This document shows, piece after piece, positions 32,829 through 39,086 of a stretch of DNA of 39,086 nt (position 1 is its first letter; each line of letters begins with the position of its first letter). Under the pieces are notes generated by a model that saw only the letters and a program-made list of their open reading frames with translations, made no database searches and was not told the origin of the DNA. A program made the position numbers and the translations under genes. Location: the NCBI GenBank assembly GCA_013823245.1, contig PNLU01000020.1, forward strand, positions 1-39,086, read 5' to 3'. Origin of the DNA: Alcanivorax sp. (GTDB lineage Bacteria > Pseudomonadota > Gammaproteobacteria > Pseudomonadales > Alcanivoracaceae).

Positions 32829-34259
32829 TCAGCCCCGATAACCGCAGTGAAAACCGAACGGCACATGGTGTCTCAGGGGCACCGCCGCCACTTCACCCAG
32901 CTCACGGCTGCGCGCATCCAGCAGCACCACTTCACTGCGGTGCTGACGGGCATCATACACCATGGCGCACAGATAGCCTGCCCCCTCGGCCTCGGCCTCC
33001 GGCACGAACATGGCCTCGGACACGAACCGGCCCGGCCCCAGGTCATGCAGCACCACCTCGCCGGTGTCGGTATCCAGCCGCTGTACTGCGTTGAAGAACC
33101 CCGCCGTGCCGTTGTCGGCAATCGCGGCGGTATAGAGGAAGCGGCTGGCCTGCCCCATGCGGCGCAGATCGAACTGCGGAAATTCACACCCGGCCAGACT
33201 TGGCAGCGGCGCGGCATTTACCGCCCCGGTGCGCAGATTGAAGCGATACTGCCACGGCACCCCGCCCTGCGCCTCGCTATGGCCGAACACATTACGCAGC
33301 TGCGCCGCCACGCCGTAATCCTCGAAGCGCACCAGATCCACCACCAACTCGTCACCGTCCTCACGGCAATTGCCATAGTGGAACACCACAAAAGGCTCCA
33401 GCTCGAACACGTGCGCCACGGTCAGGGTATCCAGCGACACCAGATACGCTTTCATGCCCCACTCGGGGCGATAGGCCACGCTCTCGTCGAACGCCTTGCG
33501 GCCCAGCACGAAGGGCCAGACGCTGTCCATGCCCAGCGGCGGCACCAGCAGTACCATGTAGCGCGATGACAGCCCGGCGCCGTGCACGAAGGCGAGCCGG
33601 TCAATCCCGAAATGCCGTTTGCGGGTCAGACGCCCGGCCGGATTGATCTCGTAGAGGTTGATACGCGGCCCGCCCGGACCCAGGGTGACGCCGTGGTTAT
33701 AGTAGTAGCCGCTGTCGGGGTGGGTGTGGCCATGGGCACTGAACGGATCCGCCATACCCAGCGCACCGTCGAAGTTATGCTCCCCCAGCGTCTCCAGCGT
33801 GTCCGGGTCCAGCGACCAGGGGCGGCCACCCTCCCATAGCGCCAGCAGCTTGCCCGCATGGCAGGAAATCGCCGTATTGGCGGCATTGGCCGGTGGCCGA
33901 CCGATATTGCGCAGCATGCCCCCCGGCGCGTTATGACCGAAGCTGCGGCAGACAATCCACCCGGCAGCGGTCTCCTTGCGGTATTTGGGCGTGCGCACAT
34001 AGCGGTTGCGATACCAGGCACCGTCAGCGCCAAACGTCAGCGCATGCATCATGCCGTCGCCATCGAACCAGTGACCGAAGGTATCGTCACCTATGCGGTT
34101 ACGCCCCGGGCCAATGCGCAAAAAGGTGCCGCGCACCGAGTCCGGCACCCGCCCGCGTATCTCACTGCGCGGCACGGTGTAGCTGTATTCGTCATGGAGC
34201 GCCTCGAAGCCGCCGATATGGGCCAGCCCGCCCTCGTCTGGCATGATGCCGTCATCCAT
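32829..34259 (-). CDS. Carotenoid cleavage oxygenase family protein (RPE65/CCD family)
   Basis: A 476-residue non-haem iron oxygenase of the family that cleaves a double bond in carotenoids, stilbenes or lignin-derived compounds. The four iron-binding histidines fit: His176 in FSAH, His226 in FVHGAG, His294 in VFHYGN, and His471 in PFGFH close to the C-terminus. The N-terminal LRIGPGRNRIGDDTFGHWFDGDGMM is the usual family entry. I chose ATG at 34259 because AGGAGG stands just before it. The frame can be extended 10 codons, but without support. The substrate cannot be told: no carotenoid biosynthesis gene is in the window. It is not part of the Pseudomonas-like gene order, so it may be an insertion. 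Confidence 0.88.
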   Translation of the reverse strand: MDDGIMPDEGGLAHIGGFEALHDEYSYTVPRSEIRGRVPDSVRGTFLRIGPGRNRIGDDTFGHWFDGDGMMHALTFGADGAWYRNRYVRTPKYRKETAAGWIVCRSFGHNAPGGMLRNIGRPPANAANTAISCHAGKLLALWEGGRPWSLDPDTLETLGEHNFDGALGMADPFSAHGHTHPDSGYYYNHGVTLGPGGPRINLYEINPAGRLTRKRHFGIDRLAFVHGAGLSSRYMVLLVPPLGMDSVWPFVLGRKAFDESVAYRPEWGMKAYLVSLDTLTVAHVFELEPFVVFHYGNCREDGDELVVDLVRFEDYGVAAQLRNVFGHSEAQGGVPWQYRFNLRTGAVNAAPLPSLAGCEFPQFDLRRMGQASRFLYTAAIADNGTAGFFNAVQRLDTDTGEVVLHDLGPGRFVSEAMFVPEAEAEGAGYLCAMVYDARQHRSEVVLLDARSRELGEVAAVPLRHHVPFGFHCGYRG

Positions 34260-34293
34260 ATATCCTCCTGGCTCAACGCCGCCCGACACATCT

Positions 34294-34321
34294 CAGAACC
34301 CGCAAGTTCTGGTATAGACCA
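34294..34321. promoter_or_regulatory. Two adjacent palindromes between the carotenoid oxygenase and aldo-keto reductase genes
   Basis: CAGAAC-ccgcaa-GTTCTG (34294-34311) is followed by TGGT-atag-ACCA (34310-34321), sharing two bases. They lie 35-62 bases upstream of the oxygenase start in the divergent gap. The second resembles TGGT...ACCA sites of GntR-type regulators, but with a 4-base centre. The regulator is unknown. Confidence 0.4.
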
Positions 34322-34438
34322 TTCACCGCACGCGCGCAATGGCGCCCTGTGCGCCCGGGTCATGCAGGCCGCGCTGGCAGTGCTATCATCGGGCACCATG
34401 CTTATCACCCACCTTGTTACTCGATTCAGGAGCACACC

Positions 34439-35476
34439 ATGGAATACCGCCGCCTCGGCCGCACCGATCTGAACGTCAGCGCCCTGTGCCTGGGCACCAT
34501 GACCTGGGGCAAGCAGAACACCGCCGAGGAAGGCTTTGCGCAAATGGACCTGGCCGTGGAGCACGGCATCAACTTTTTCGACACCGCCGAGATGTACGCC
34601 GTGCCGACCTCCGCCGAGACCGCCGGCAAGACGGAAGAGATCATTGGTGAGTGGTTCGCCCGCAGCGGTCGCCGCCAGGACATCATCCTGGCCACCAAGG
34701 CCGCAGGCCCCGGCGACTGGATCAAGCATATTCGCGGCGGCCCGCGCCTGAACCGTGAACACCTGGAGCAGGCAGTAGAAGGCAGCCTGAAGCGCCTGCG
34801 CACCGATGTGATCGACCTGTACCAGTTGCACTGGCCCGAGCGCAGCACCAACTTCTTCGGCCGTCTGGGCTACAAGCACCGCCAGGACGAGCACGCCGTG
34901 CCGATTGAAGAAACCATCGAAGCCCTGGAAGGCCTGATCAAGGCTGGCAAGATCCGCCACTATGGCCTGTCCAACGAGACCGCCTGGGGCACCATGAAGT
35001 ACGTCATGGAAGCCGAGCGCCGGGGCGCACCGCGACCGGTGTCGATCCAGAACCCCTACTCCCTGCTGAACCGCAGCTTTGAAGTCGGCCTGGCCGAAGT
35101 CGCCCATCGTGAGGATATCGGCTTGCTGGCCTACTCGCCGCTGGCCTTCGGCATGCTGTCCGGCAAATACCGCAACAACACCTGGCCCGAGGCGGCGCGC
35201 CTGACCCTGTTCAAGCAGTTCTCACGCTACACCAACCCCCAGGCCGAAGCCGCCACCGAGAAGTACTGCCAGCTGGCCGAGGCCCACAACCTGAGCCCCG
35301 CGCAACTGGCCCTGCAATACGTGACCACCCGCCCCTTTGTCACCAGCAACATCATCGGCGCCACCAGCCTGGCGCAACTGGAGGAGAACCTGCGCAGCAT
35401 CGAGGTGCCGCTGGACAAGGAACTGGAGAAGGCCCTGGACGCGATCCACGCAGAACATCCCTATCCGTCCCCCTGA
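34439..35476 (+). CDS. NADP(H)-dependent aldo-keto reductase (Tas-like)
   Basis: A 345-residue TIM-barrel oxidoreductase, cytosolic. The catalytic tetrad of the superfamily is present: Asp48 and Tyr53 (FFDTAEMY), Lys87 (ATKA) and His131 (YQLHWP). The segment YSLLNRSFEVGL and the cofactor loop near SNIIGATSLAQLEENL match the Tas/YajO-like group. The natural substrate is not known. AGGAG lies 6 bases before the ATG at 34439; an in-frame ATG at 34349 is rejected because no family sequence lies between. As I recall it, this gene follows rplM directly in Pseudomonas aeruginosa. Confidence 0.93.
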   Translation: MEYRRLGRTDLNVSALCLGTMTWGKQNTAEEGFAQMDLAVEHGINFFDTAEMYAVPTSAETAGKTEEIIGEWFARSGRRQDIILATKAAGPGDWIKHIRGGPRLNREHLEQAVEGSLKRLRTDVIDLYQLHWPERSTNFFGRLGYKHRQDEHAVPIEETIEALEGLIKAGKIRHYGLSNETAWGTMKYVMEAERRGAPRPVSIQNPYSLLNRSFEVGLAEVAHREDIGLLAYSPLAFGMLSGKYRNNTWPEAARLTLFKQFSRYTNPQAEAATEKYCQLAEAHNLSPAQLALQYVTTRPFVTSNIIGATSLAQLEENLRSIEVPLDKELEKALDAIHAEHPYPSP

Positions 35477-35495
35477 GCGCGCCCTGGAGCCCCCT

Positions 35496-36248
35496 GTGCG
35501 CACCCTGCTGTTCTGGGCGCTGGCCCTGGCCTTGCTGCCGGTGCTGGCGCTTCAGGGACGCCATACCCGCCGCACGGCCCTGCGGCTGCCGGAAGCGGAC
35601 GGCCCGCAATCCGGCACGCAGCACCCGCCCGGCGGCGCAGCGGGCACCCCGCTGCAACTGCTGATTATCGGCGAATCCCCGGTGGCCGGCGTGGGCGTAG
35701 CCACCCAGGCCGACGGCGCAGGCCCGGCCATGGCCCGCCCCCTGGCCGCCCTGAGCGGGCGCAGCGTGCACTGGCAGTGCCACGGCCAGAACGGACTGCG
35801 GCTGGCCGCCCTGCTCGACCGCCCGATCCCCGAGCCGCCGCCGCGCGCGGACCTGGTGCTGGTGATGATGGGCGTGAACGACAGCACCGGCCTGACCCAC
35901 CTGGGCGCATGGCGCCAGCAACTGCACCGCTTGCTGGACAGGCTGGCGCAGCAGCAACCAGGCGCCCGCCTCGCCTTTGCCCCGGTGCCCCCGATGCATC
36001 GCTTCACCGCCCTGCCCCGGCCCCTGCGCGCCGTGATCGGCCTGCGCGCCCGGCTGCTGGACCGGGCCCTGCGCCAGGTCGCCACCCGGCGCGGCTGCCC
36101 GGTACTGGATTACGGCGACCTCAGCGACCCCGCCCTGCTGGCACAGGACGGCTACCACCCCTCCGCAGCCGGTTTTGCCGCCATGGGTGAACGCCTGGCC
36201 CGCCAGGCGATTGAGAAACTTCCTGATCTGCGTCAGTCTGAACATTGA
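35496..36248 (+). CDS. SGNH/GDSL-type esterase, membrane-anchored or secreted
   Basis: About 250 residues starting from GTG at 35496, 19 bases after the reductase stop with GGAG upstream. An N-terminal hydrophobic stretch (LLFWALALALLPVLAL) is a signal or anchor. The SGNH blocks are visible: GES with nucleophile Ser61 (GES instead of the classic GDS), the Gly-Asn block as GVND at 126-129, and the Asp218/His221 pair in DGYHPS. It is probably a lipase/esterase acting outside the cytoplasm; the substrate is unknown. The frame is open further upstream inside the reductase gene, but that part is an out-of-frame shadow. Confidence 0.85.
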   Translation: MRTLLFWALALALLPVLALQGRHTRRTALRLPEADGPQSGTQHPPGGAAGTPLQLLIIGESPVAGVGVATQADGAGPAMARPLAALSGRSVHWQCHGQNGLRLAALLDRPIPEPPPRADLVLVMMGVNDSTGLTHLGAWRQQLHRLLDRLAQQQPGARLAFAPVPPMHRFTALPRPLRAVIGLRARLLDRALRQVATRRGCPVLDYGDLSDPALLAQDGYHPSAAGFAAMGERLARQAIEKLPDLRQSEH

Positions 36249-36256
36249 GCAGGTGT

Positions 36257-36287
36257 GCCAGGGTAAGGCAGTCCGGTTTACCCCGGC
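36257..36287 (+). terminator. Hairpin after the SGNH hydrolase gene
   Basis: GCCAGGGTAA and TTACCCCGGC form a 10-bp stem with one mismatch and an 11-base loop, just after the stop. Only a weak T-rich tail follows. It may be a leaky terminator or a leader structure for the next gene. Confidence 0.3.
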
Positions 36288-36324
36288 ATGGTCATTTCGT
36301 CATCCCCCACAGGAGGCGTACCAC

Positions 36325-36753
36325 ATGGACAAGACCTGGATCGTTGTCGCCGAAAGCTCCCGCGCCCGTATCTTCTCTGCACTCAACCGCGTGCAACCCC
36401 CTCAGGAAATCGAAAGCTTCGCCTTCCCCGAAGGCCGCCTGAAAGACCAGGACATCTATAGCGACCGCCCCGGGCGCACCTTTGAAAGCACCAACGAAAG
36501 TCGCAGCGCCATGGAGCCGCCGGATGTGCGCGACCAGCAGCACCACACCTTCGCCCGCACCATCACCGAGGCCCTGGAGAAGGGCCGGGTAAAGGGCAAG
36601 TTCGACAAGCTGGTGATCATCTCCCCACCCGCCTTTCTCGGCGCCCTGCGCCATACATTGAACGGCCATCTGGGCAAGATGGTGGACAAGACCATCCAGA
36701 AAAATCTGGCCGGGGAGGATGCGGAGACGATCAGGCGGTATGTGTTTGATTGA
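36325..36753 (+). CDS. Host_attach family protein (baeRF-like fold)
   Basis: A 142-residue protein of the family named for attachment to host cells, annotated so from plant-associated bacteria. To my knowledge it has since been related to bacterial release-factor-like (baeRF) domains, so the name is not a reliable function. Visible features: WIVVAESSRARIFSAL at the start, ESTNESRSAMEPPDVRDQQ in the middle, and KLVIISPPAFLGALRHTL near the end. A perfect AGGAGG lies 8 bases before the ATG, which decides the start over the longer frame beginning at 36175. It is predicted to be cytosolic, with no signal peptide. Confidence 0.82.
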   Translation: MDKTWIVVAESSRARIFSALNRVQPPQEIESFAFPEGRLKDQDIYSDRPGRTFESTNESRSAMEPPDVRDQQHHTFARTITEALEKGRVKGKFDKLVIISPPAFLGALRHTLNGHLGKMVDKTIQKNLAGEDAETIRRYVFD

Positions 36754-36773
36754 GGCGCAGGGCCAGGATCAAG

Positions 36774-36818
36774 TGGACATTAACCGCACCTTGAAATAAC
36801 ATCTGGACGTTAACCACA
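36774..36818. repeat. Two 15-bp direct repeats upstream of abiEi
   Basis: TGGACATTAACCGCA (36774-36788) and TGGACGTTAACCACA (36804-36818) differ at two positions and start exactly 30 bp apart, about three helical turns. They lie directly upstream of the antitoxin gene. They could be operator sites for AbiEi, or terminal repeats left by a lost insertion sequence. Confidence 0.55.
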
Positions 36819-36851
36819 TCCATAGGGCGGACTAGCGTCCAGGACCACCGC

Positions 36852-37391
36852 ATGCGGCAGAGCGAGGCCATCAAAAGACTCACAGACTGGGACCGTCGCG
36901 GGCGCTACGTCTTTGCCGCAGCGGATATGGCGAAGGTGTTTGCTGAGGACTCGCCCAGAGGCCGGGAAGCCACCCTGACCCGCCTGGTTCGCGAGGGCCT
37001 TCTCGAACGGCCCTCCAAAGGCGTGTATCTCTACGCCCTCTCGCGCCACAAGGGCCCGGATACGCTTGAACTGATTGCCAGAACCCTGCGACGCGGCGCC
37101 TACAATTACATCAGCCTGGAATCAGCCCTGTCGGAGTACGGCGTGATTTCCCAGATCCCGGTGGGCCGCCTCACCGTCATCACCACCGGCCGCAAGGGTG
37201 AATACTCAACGCCCTACGGGGTCATTGAGTTCACTCATACGCAGCGCTCTGTTTCGGATATCTTGCGCTCCACGCTTGACCGAGACCGGCCCTTGAAGAT
37301 TGCAACAGTGCAAGCGGCGTTAAGAGATTTGAGGCGCGTGGGCAGGAATATGCATCTGGTGGATGAGGAGATGGTCTATGAGCAAGCGTGA
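36852..37391 (+). CDS. AbiEi-type antitoxin / transcriptional regulator of a type IV toxin-antitoxin system
   Basis: A 179-residue protein with an N-terminal winged helix (about 8-70, including YVFAAADMAKVF and LTRLVREGLLERPSKGVYLYA) and a C-terminal AbiEi antitoxin domain (ISLESALSEYGVISQIP, RLTVITTGRKGEYSTPYGVIEF). In the family, AbiEi represses its own promoter and protects against the nucleotidyltransferase toxin AbiEii. AGGA lies 7 bases before the ATG. Its 3' end overlaps the start of a toxin reading frame by 14 bases, the usual arrangement, but that toxin is truncated here, so this is an orphan antitoxin. Confidence 0.85.
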   Translation: MRQSEAIKRLTDWDRRGRYVFAAADMAKVFAEDSPRGREATLTRLVREGLLERPSKGVYLYALSRHKGPDTLELIARTLRRGAYNYISLESALSEYGVISQIPVGRLTVITTGRKGEYSTPYGVIEFTHTQRSVSDILRSTLDRDRPLKIATVQAALRDLRRVGRNMHLVDEEMVYEQA

Positions 37392-37518
37392 TAATCAGGA
37401 TTTCCAATACCTGGTTGCTCAAGCCATGGAGAACCCGGGGCCAACAAGCGACCAGTGGCAGACCAGAATCGTGACGTCCCCGGGGCAGCCTGACACTGGA
37501 ACACCTCCATTCAAGTGA
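37378..37518 (+). pseudogene. Truncated AbiEii toxin remnant
   Basis: A 46-codon frame overlapping the end of abiEi. Its first 20 or so residues (MSKRDNQDFQYLVAQAMENPG) have the look of an AbiEii/nucleotidyltransferase toxin N-terminus of the kind that normally goes on into a domain of 250-300 residues. After Gly21 the sequence changes character to Pro/Thr-rich and stops at 37516. The nucleotidyltransferase core is absent. This fits a deletion or insertion that removed almost the whole toxin. The family match rests on memory of similar starts and on position. Confidence 0.6.
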
Positions 37519-37626
37519 GGTATCTGATTGCTCCTGGAAAAAATGGATGCAACAGTCAATAAAAAAGTGATGCCACTGTTAAGGGTTGCCAGAGCAAGGA
37601 AACTCTTTCACAAGAGCGACCGCATT
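37519..37626. other. AT-rich gap at the trailer end of the CRISPR array
   Basis: A short gene-free stretch. AACAGT (37551-37556) and ACTGTT (37575-37580) form an inverted repeat. On the minus strand AGTG-GCAT-CACT is followed by six T, a weak candidate stop signal for the CRISPR precursor transcript, which would run into this region from the right. Confidence 0.35.
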
Positions 37627-37777
37627 TTATTTCTCCCCGCACAGGCGGGGAACAGCATCCAACTTTCCCTGTGCCATGACAAACCTCCGCTTTATCCCCG
37701 CATCTGCGGGGAACAGTCTCGGTGATCGTTGTGGTCTGTGTCTGAGTGCGGTTTATCCCCGCACCTGCGAGGAACAA
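37627..37777 (-). repeat. Three degenerate repeats at the old (trailer) end of the CRISPR array
   Basis: Repeats starting at 37627, 37688 and 37749 keep the 61-bp period but differ from the consensus by about 6, 2 and 2 bases. The later repeats I read look identical. Decay at this end marks it as leader-distal. Confidence 0.9.
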
Positions 37778-39086
37778 ATTGAACCGGAGGTCGAGCGGGT
37801 TGATCCGTTCGGTTTATCCCCGCACCTGCGGGGAACAGCAACAATTGAGAAAGTATTATCCTGCGTCTCGCGGTTTATCCCCGCACCTGCGGGGAACAGA
37901 GTCCCCTACTGGGACTCCTCACTACCGCGCCCGGTTTATCCCCGCACCTGCGGGGAACAGCAAAATAAAAGCACGTCGCAAATTTTCGTTAACGGTTTAT
38001 CCCCGCACCTGCGGGGAACAGACCTGGTTAGCGACGAAGCCTTGCTGGGGTTGCGGTTTATCCCCGCACCTGCGGGGAACAGCACCGAGGTTCGATCAAG
38101 CCCATCTATAGGGACGGTTTATCCCCGCACCTGCGGGGAACAGCTGCTCAAGCTCGGCAATGCGGGCGACCATTTCGGTTTATCCCCGCACCTGCGGGGA
38201 ACAGGGTTGAAGGCCTGCGCGGTCTCGCTGCGATCGCGGTTTATCCCCGCACCTGCGGGGAACAGCGCTTCGCCTTCGGTGCTTCCATGCCTGTGTACGG
38301 TTTATCCCCGCACCTGCGGGGAACAGATCGATCATCTTTGCAATCATGAGTCAGACGTCGGTTTATCCCCGCACCTGCGGGGAACAGGCGGACAGCCAGT
38401 TGCCGGCAGCCCGGGCAATCGGTTTATCCCCGCACCTGCGGGGAACAGCGCCACGTTCGTTCTGCGCCCATGCGGGGCGGCGGTTTATCCCCGCACCTGC
38501 GGGGAACAGAGGATCTGACTGCCGAAAATGGAGCAAAGAGCCGGTTTATCCCCGCACCTGCGGGGAACAGCTCTATCCGCTGCATCTGGTCAGGCTGCGG
38601 GTCGGTTTATCCCCGCACCTGCGGGGAACAGTGCTCAGTGACCGAGGCCGCGCCGCCGCCGCCCGGTTTATCCCCGCACCTGCGGGGAACAGCGCGCTTG
38701 TTGTTCTGTCAGGTTAAGTATCAACGGTTTATCCCCGCACCTGCGGGGAACAGTGAATGCCCGTCCGGCATAGAGACCGGGATCACGGTTTATCCCCGCA
38801 CCTGCGGGGAACAGACGGGGAGCACACCGCCGACCGCATGGAGTACCGGTTTATCCCCGCACCTGCGGGGAACAGCGCACCCAACCCTCTTGTTGCGCCA
38901 TCACGCGCGGTTTATCCCCGCACCTGCGGGGAACAGGACCCACACGGACGGGAACGGGAACACCGGGCCGGTTTATCCCCGCACCTGCGGGGAACAGTTG
39001 CACTAGCCCCGATGATTGCGTTGCTCTGGCGGTTTATCCCCGCACCTGCGGGGAACAGCGTCGGTGATGTCCCGGTCGATCCGTCC
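37627..39086 (-). CRISPR. Type I-E CRISPR array, 24 repeats seen, continuing past the window end
   Basis: Repeats of 29 bp recur every 61 bp from 37627 to 39058, with 32-bp spacers, and a partial spacer at 39059-39086. The repeat has the palindromic core CCCCGCACCTGCGGGG flanked by CGGTTTAT and AACAG. On the minus strand it ends GATAAACCG, so the crRNA handle ATAAACCG of the E. coli type I-E system lies on that strand. Transcription is therefore right to left, and the leader should lie beyond 39086. No cas gene is inside the window. The three leftmost repeats are degenerate. Confidence 0.97.

Noticed and set aside
36774-36840. Insertion sequence called from the direct repeats before abiEi
   Set aside because: No transposase fragment, target duplication or recognised terminal repeat is visible, so only the repeats are reported.
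37586-39006. Overlapping frames coding repetitive peptides (FIPAPAGN, VYPRTCGEQ, GLSPHLRGT)
   Set aside because: These are the well-known false proteins from translating a type I-E CRISPR array in three frames. The 61-bp period explains the rotation of motifs.

Overview
The window looks like part of a GC-rich gammaproteobacterial chromosome close to the Pseudomonas/Alcanivorax type. Its gene order (argJ, secA, M23 peptidase, dciA, lpxC, the whole dcw cluster, rnpB, rsmI, lpoA, yraN, diaA, dolP, sspB, sspA, petCBA, rpsI, rplM, aldo-keto reductase) matches, as I know it, the order in Pseudomonas aeruginosa almost gene for gene. MurE carries the DNPR motif of meso-diaminopimelate ligases, so the wall is of the Gram-negative type. 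The genus cannot be fixed from the sequence alone; an Alcanivorax-like marine relative is only a guess.

Layout. Positions 1-4481 (minus strand): the start of argJ, secA, and a membrane-anchored M23 peptidase. Positions 4575-5024 (plus): dciA, ending at a two-way terminator shared with lpxC. Positions 5102-22778 (minus): lpxC and the division and cell wall cluster, transcribed mraZ-rsmH-ftsL-ftsI-murE-murF-mraY-murD-ftsW-murG-murC-ddlB-ftsQ-ftsA-ftsZ-lpxC. It has a clear promoter and three 10-bp-spaced MraZ boxes upstream of mraZ. Positions 22863-23576: a regulatory gap and RNase P RNA. Positions 23577-28965: rsmI, then the plus-strand lpoA-yraN-diaA-dolP operon meeting sspA-sspB head-on. Positions 29011-32808: the bc1 complex operon petABC and the L13/S9 operon, each with recognisable promoter or terminator signals.

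The right-hand 6 kb is accessory. A carotenoid cleavage oxygenase is inserted beside the conserved aldo-keto reductase and is divergent from it, with two palindromes between them. An SGNH hydrolase and a Host_attach-family protein follow. Next comes an AbiEi-type antitoxin whose AbiEii toxin partner is reduced to about 20 recognisable residues. The window ends inside a type I-E CRISPR array of at least 24 repeats with an exact 61-bp period.

The array reads on the minus strand: the crRNA handle ATAAACCG lies on that strand, and the decayed repeats lie at the low-coordinate end. The leader, the newest spacers and probably any cas genes therefore lie beyond position 39086. I found no clearly new system inside the window. 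The most interesting accessory feature is the island made of the orphan AbiEi, its toxin remnant and the CRISPR trailer.
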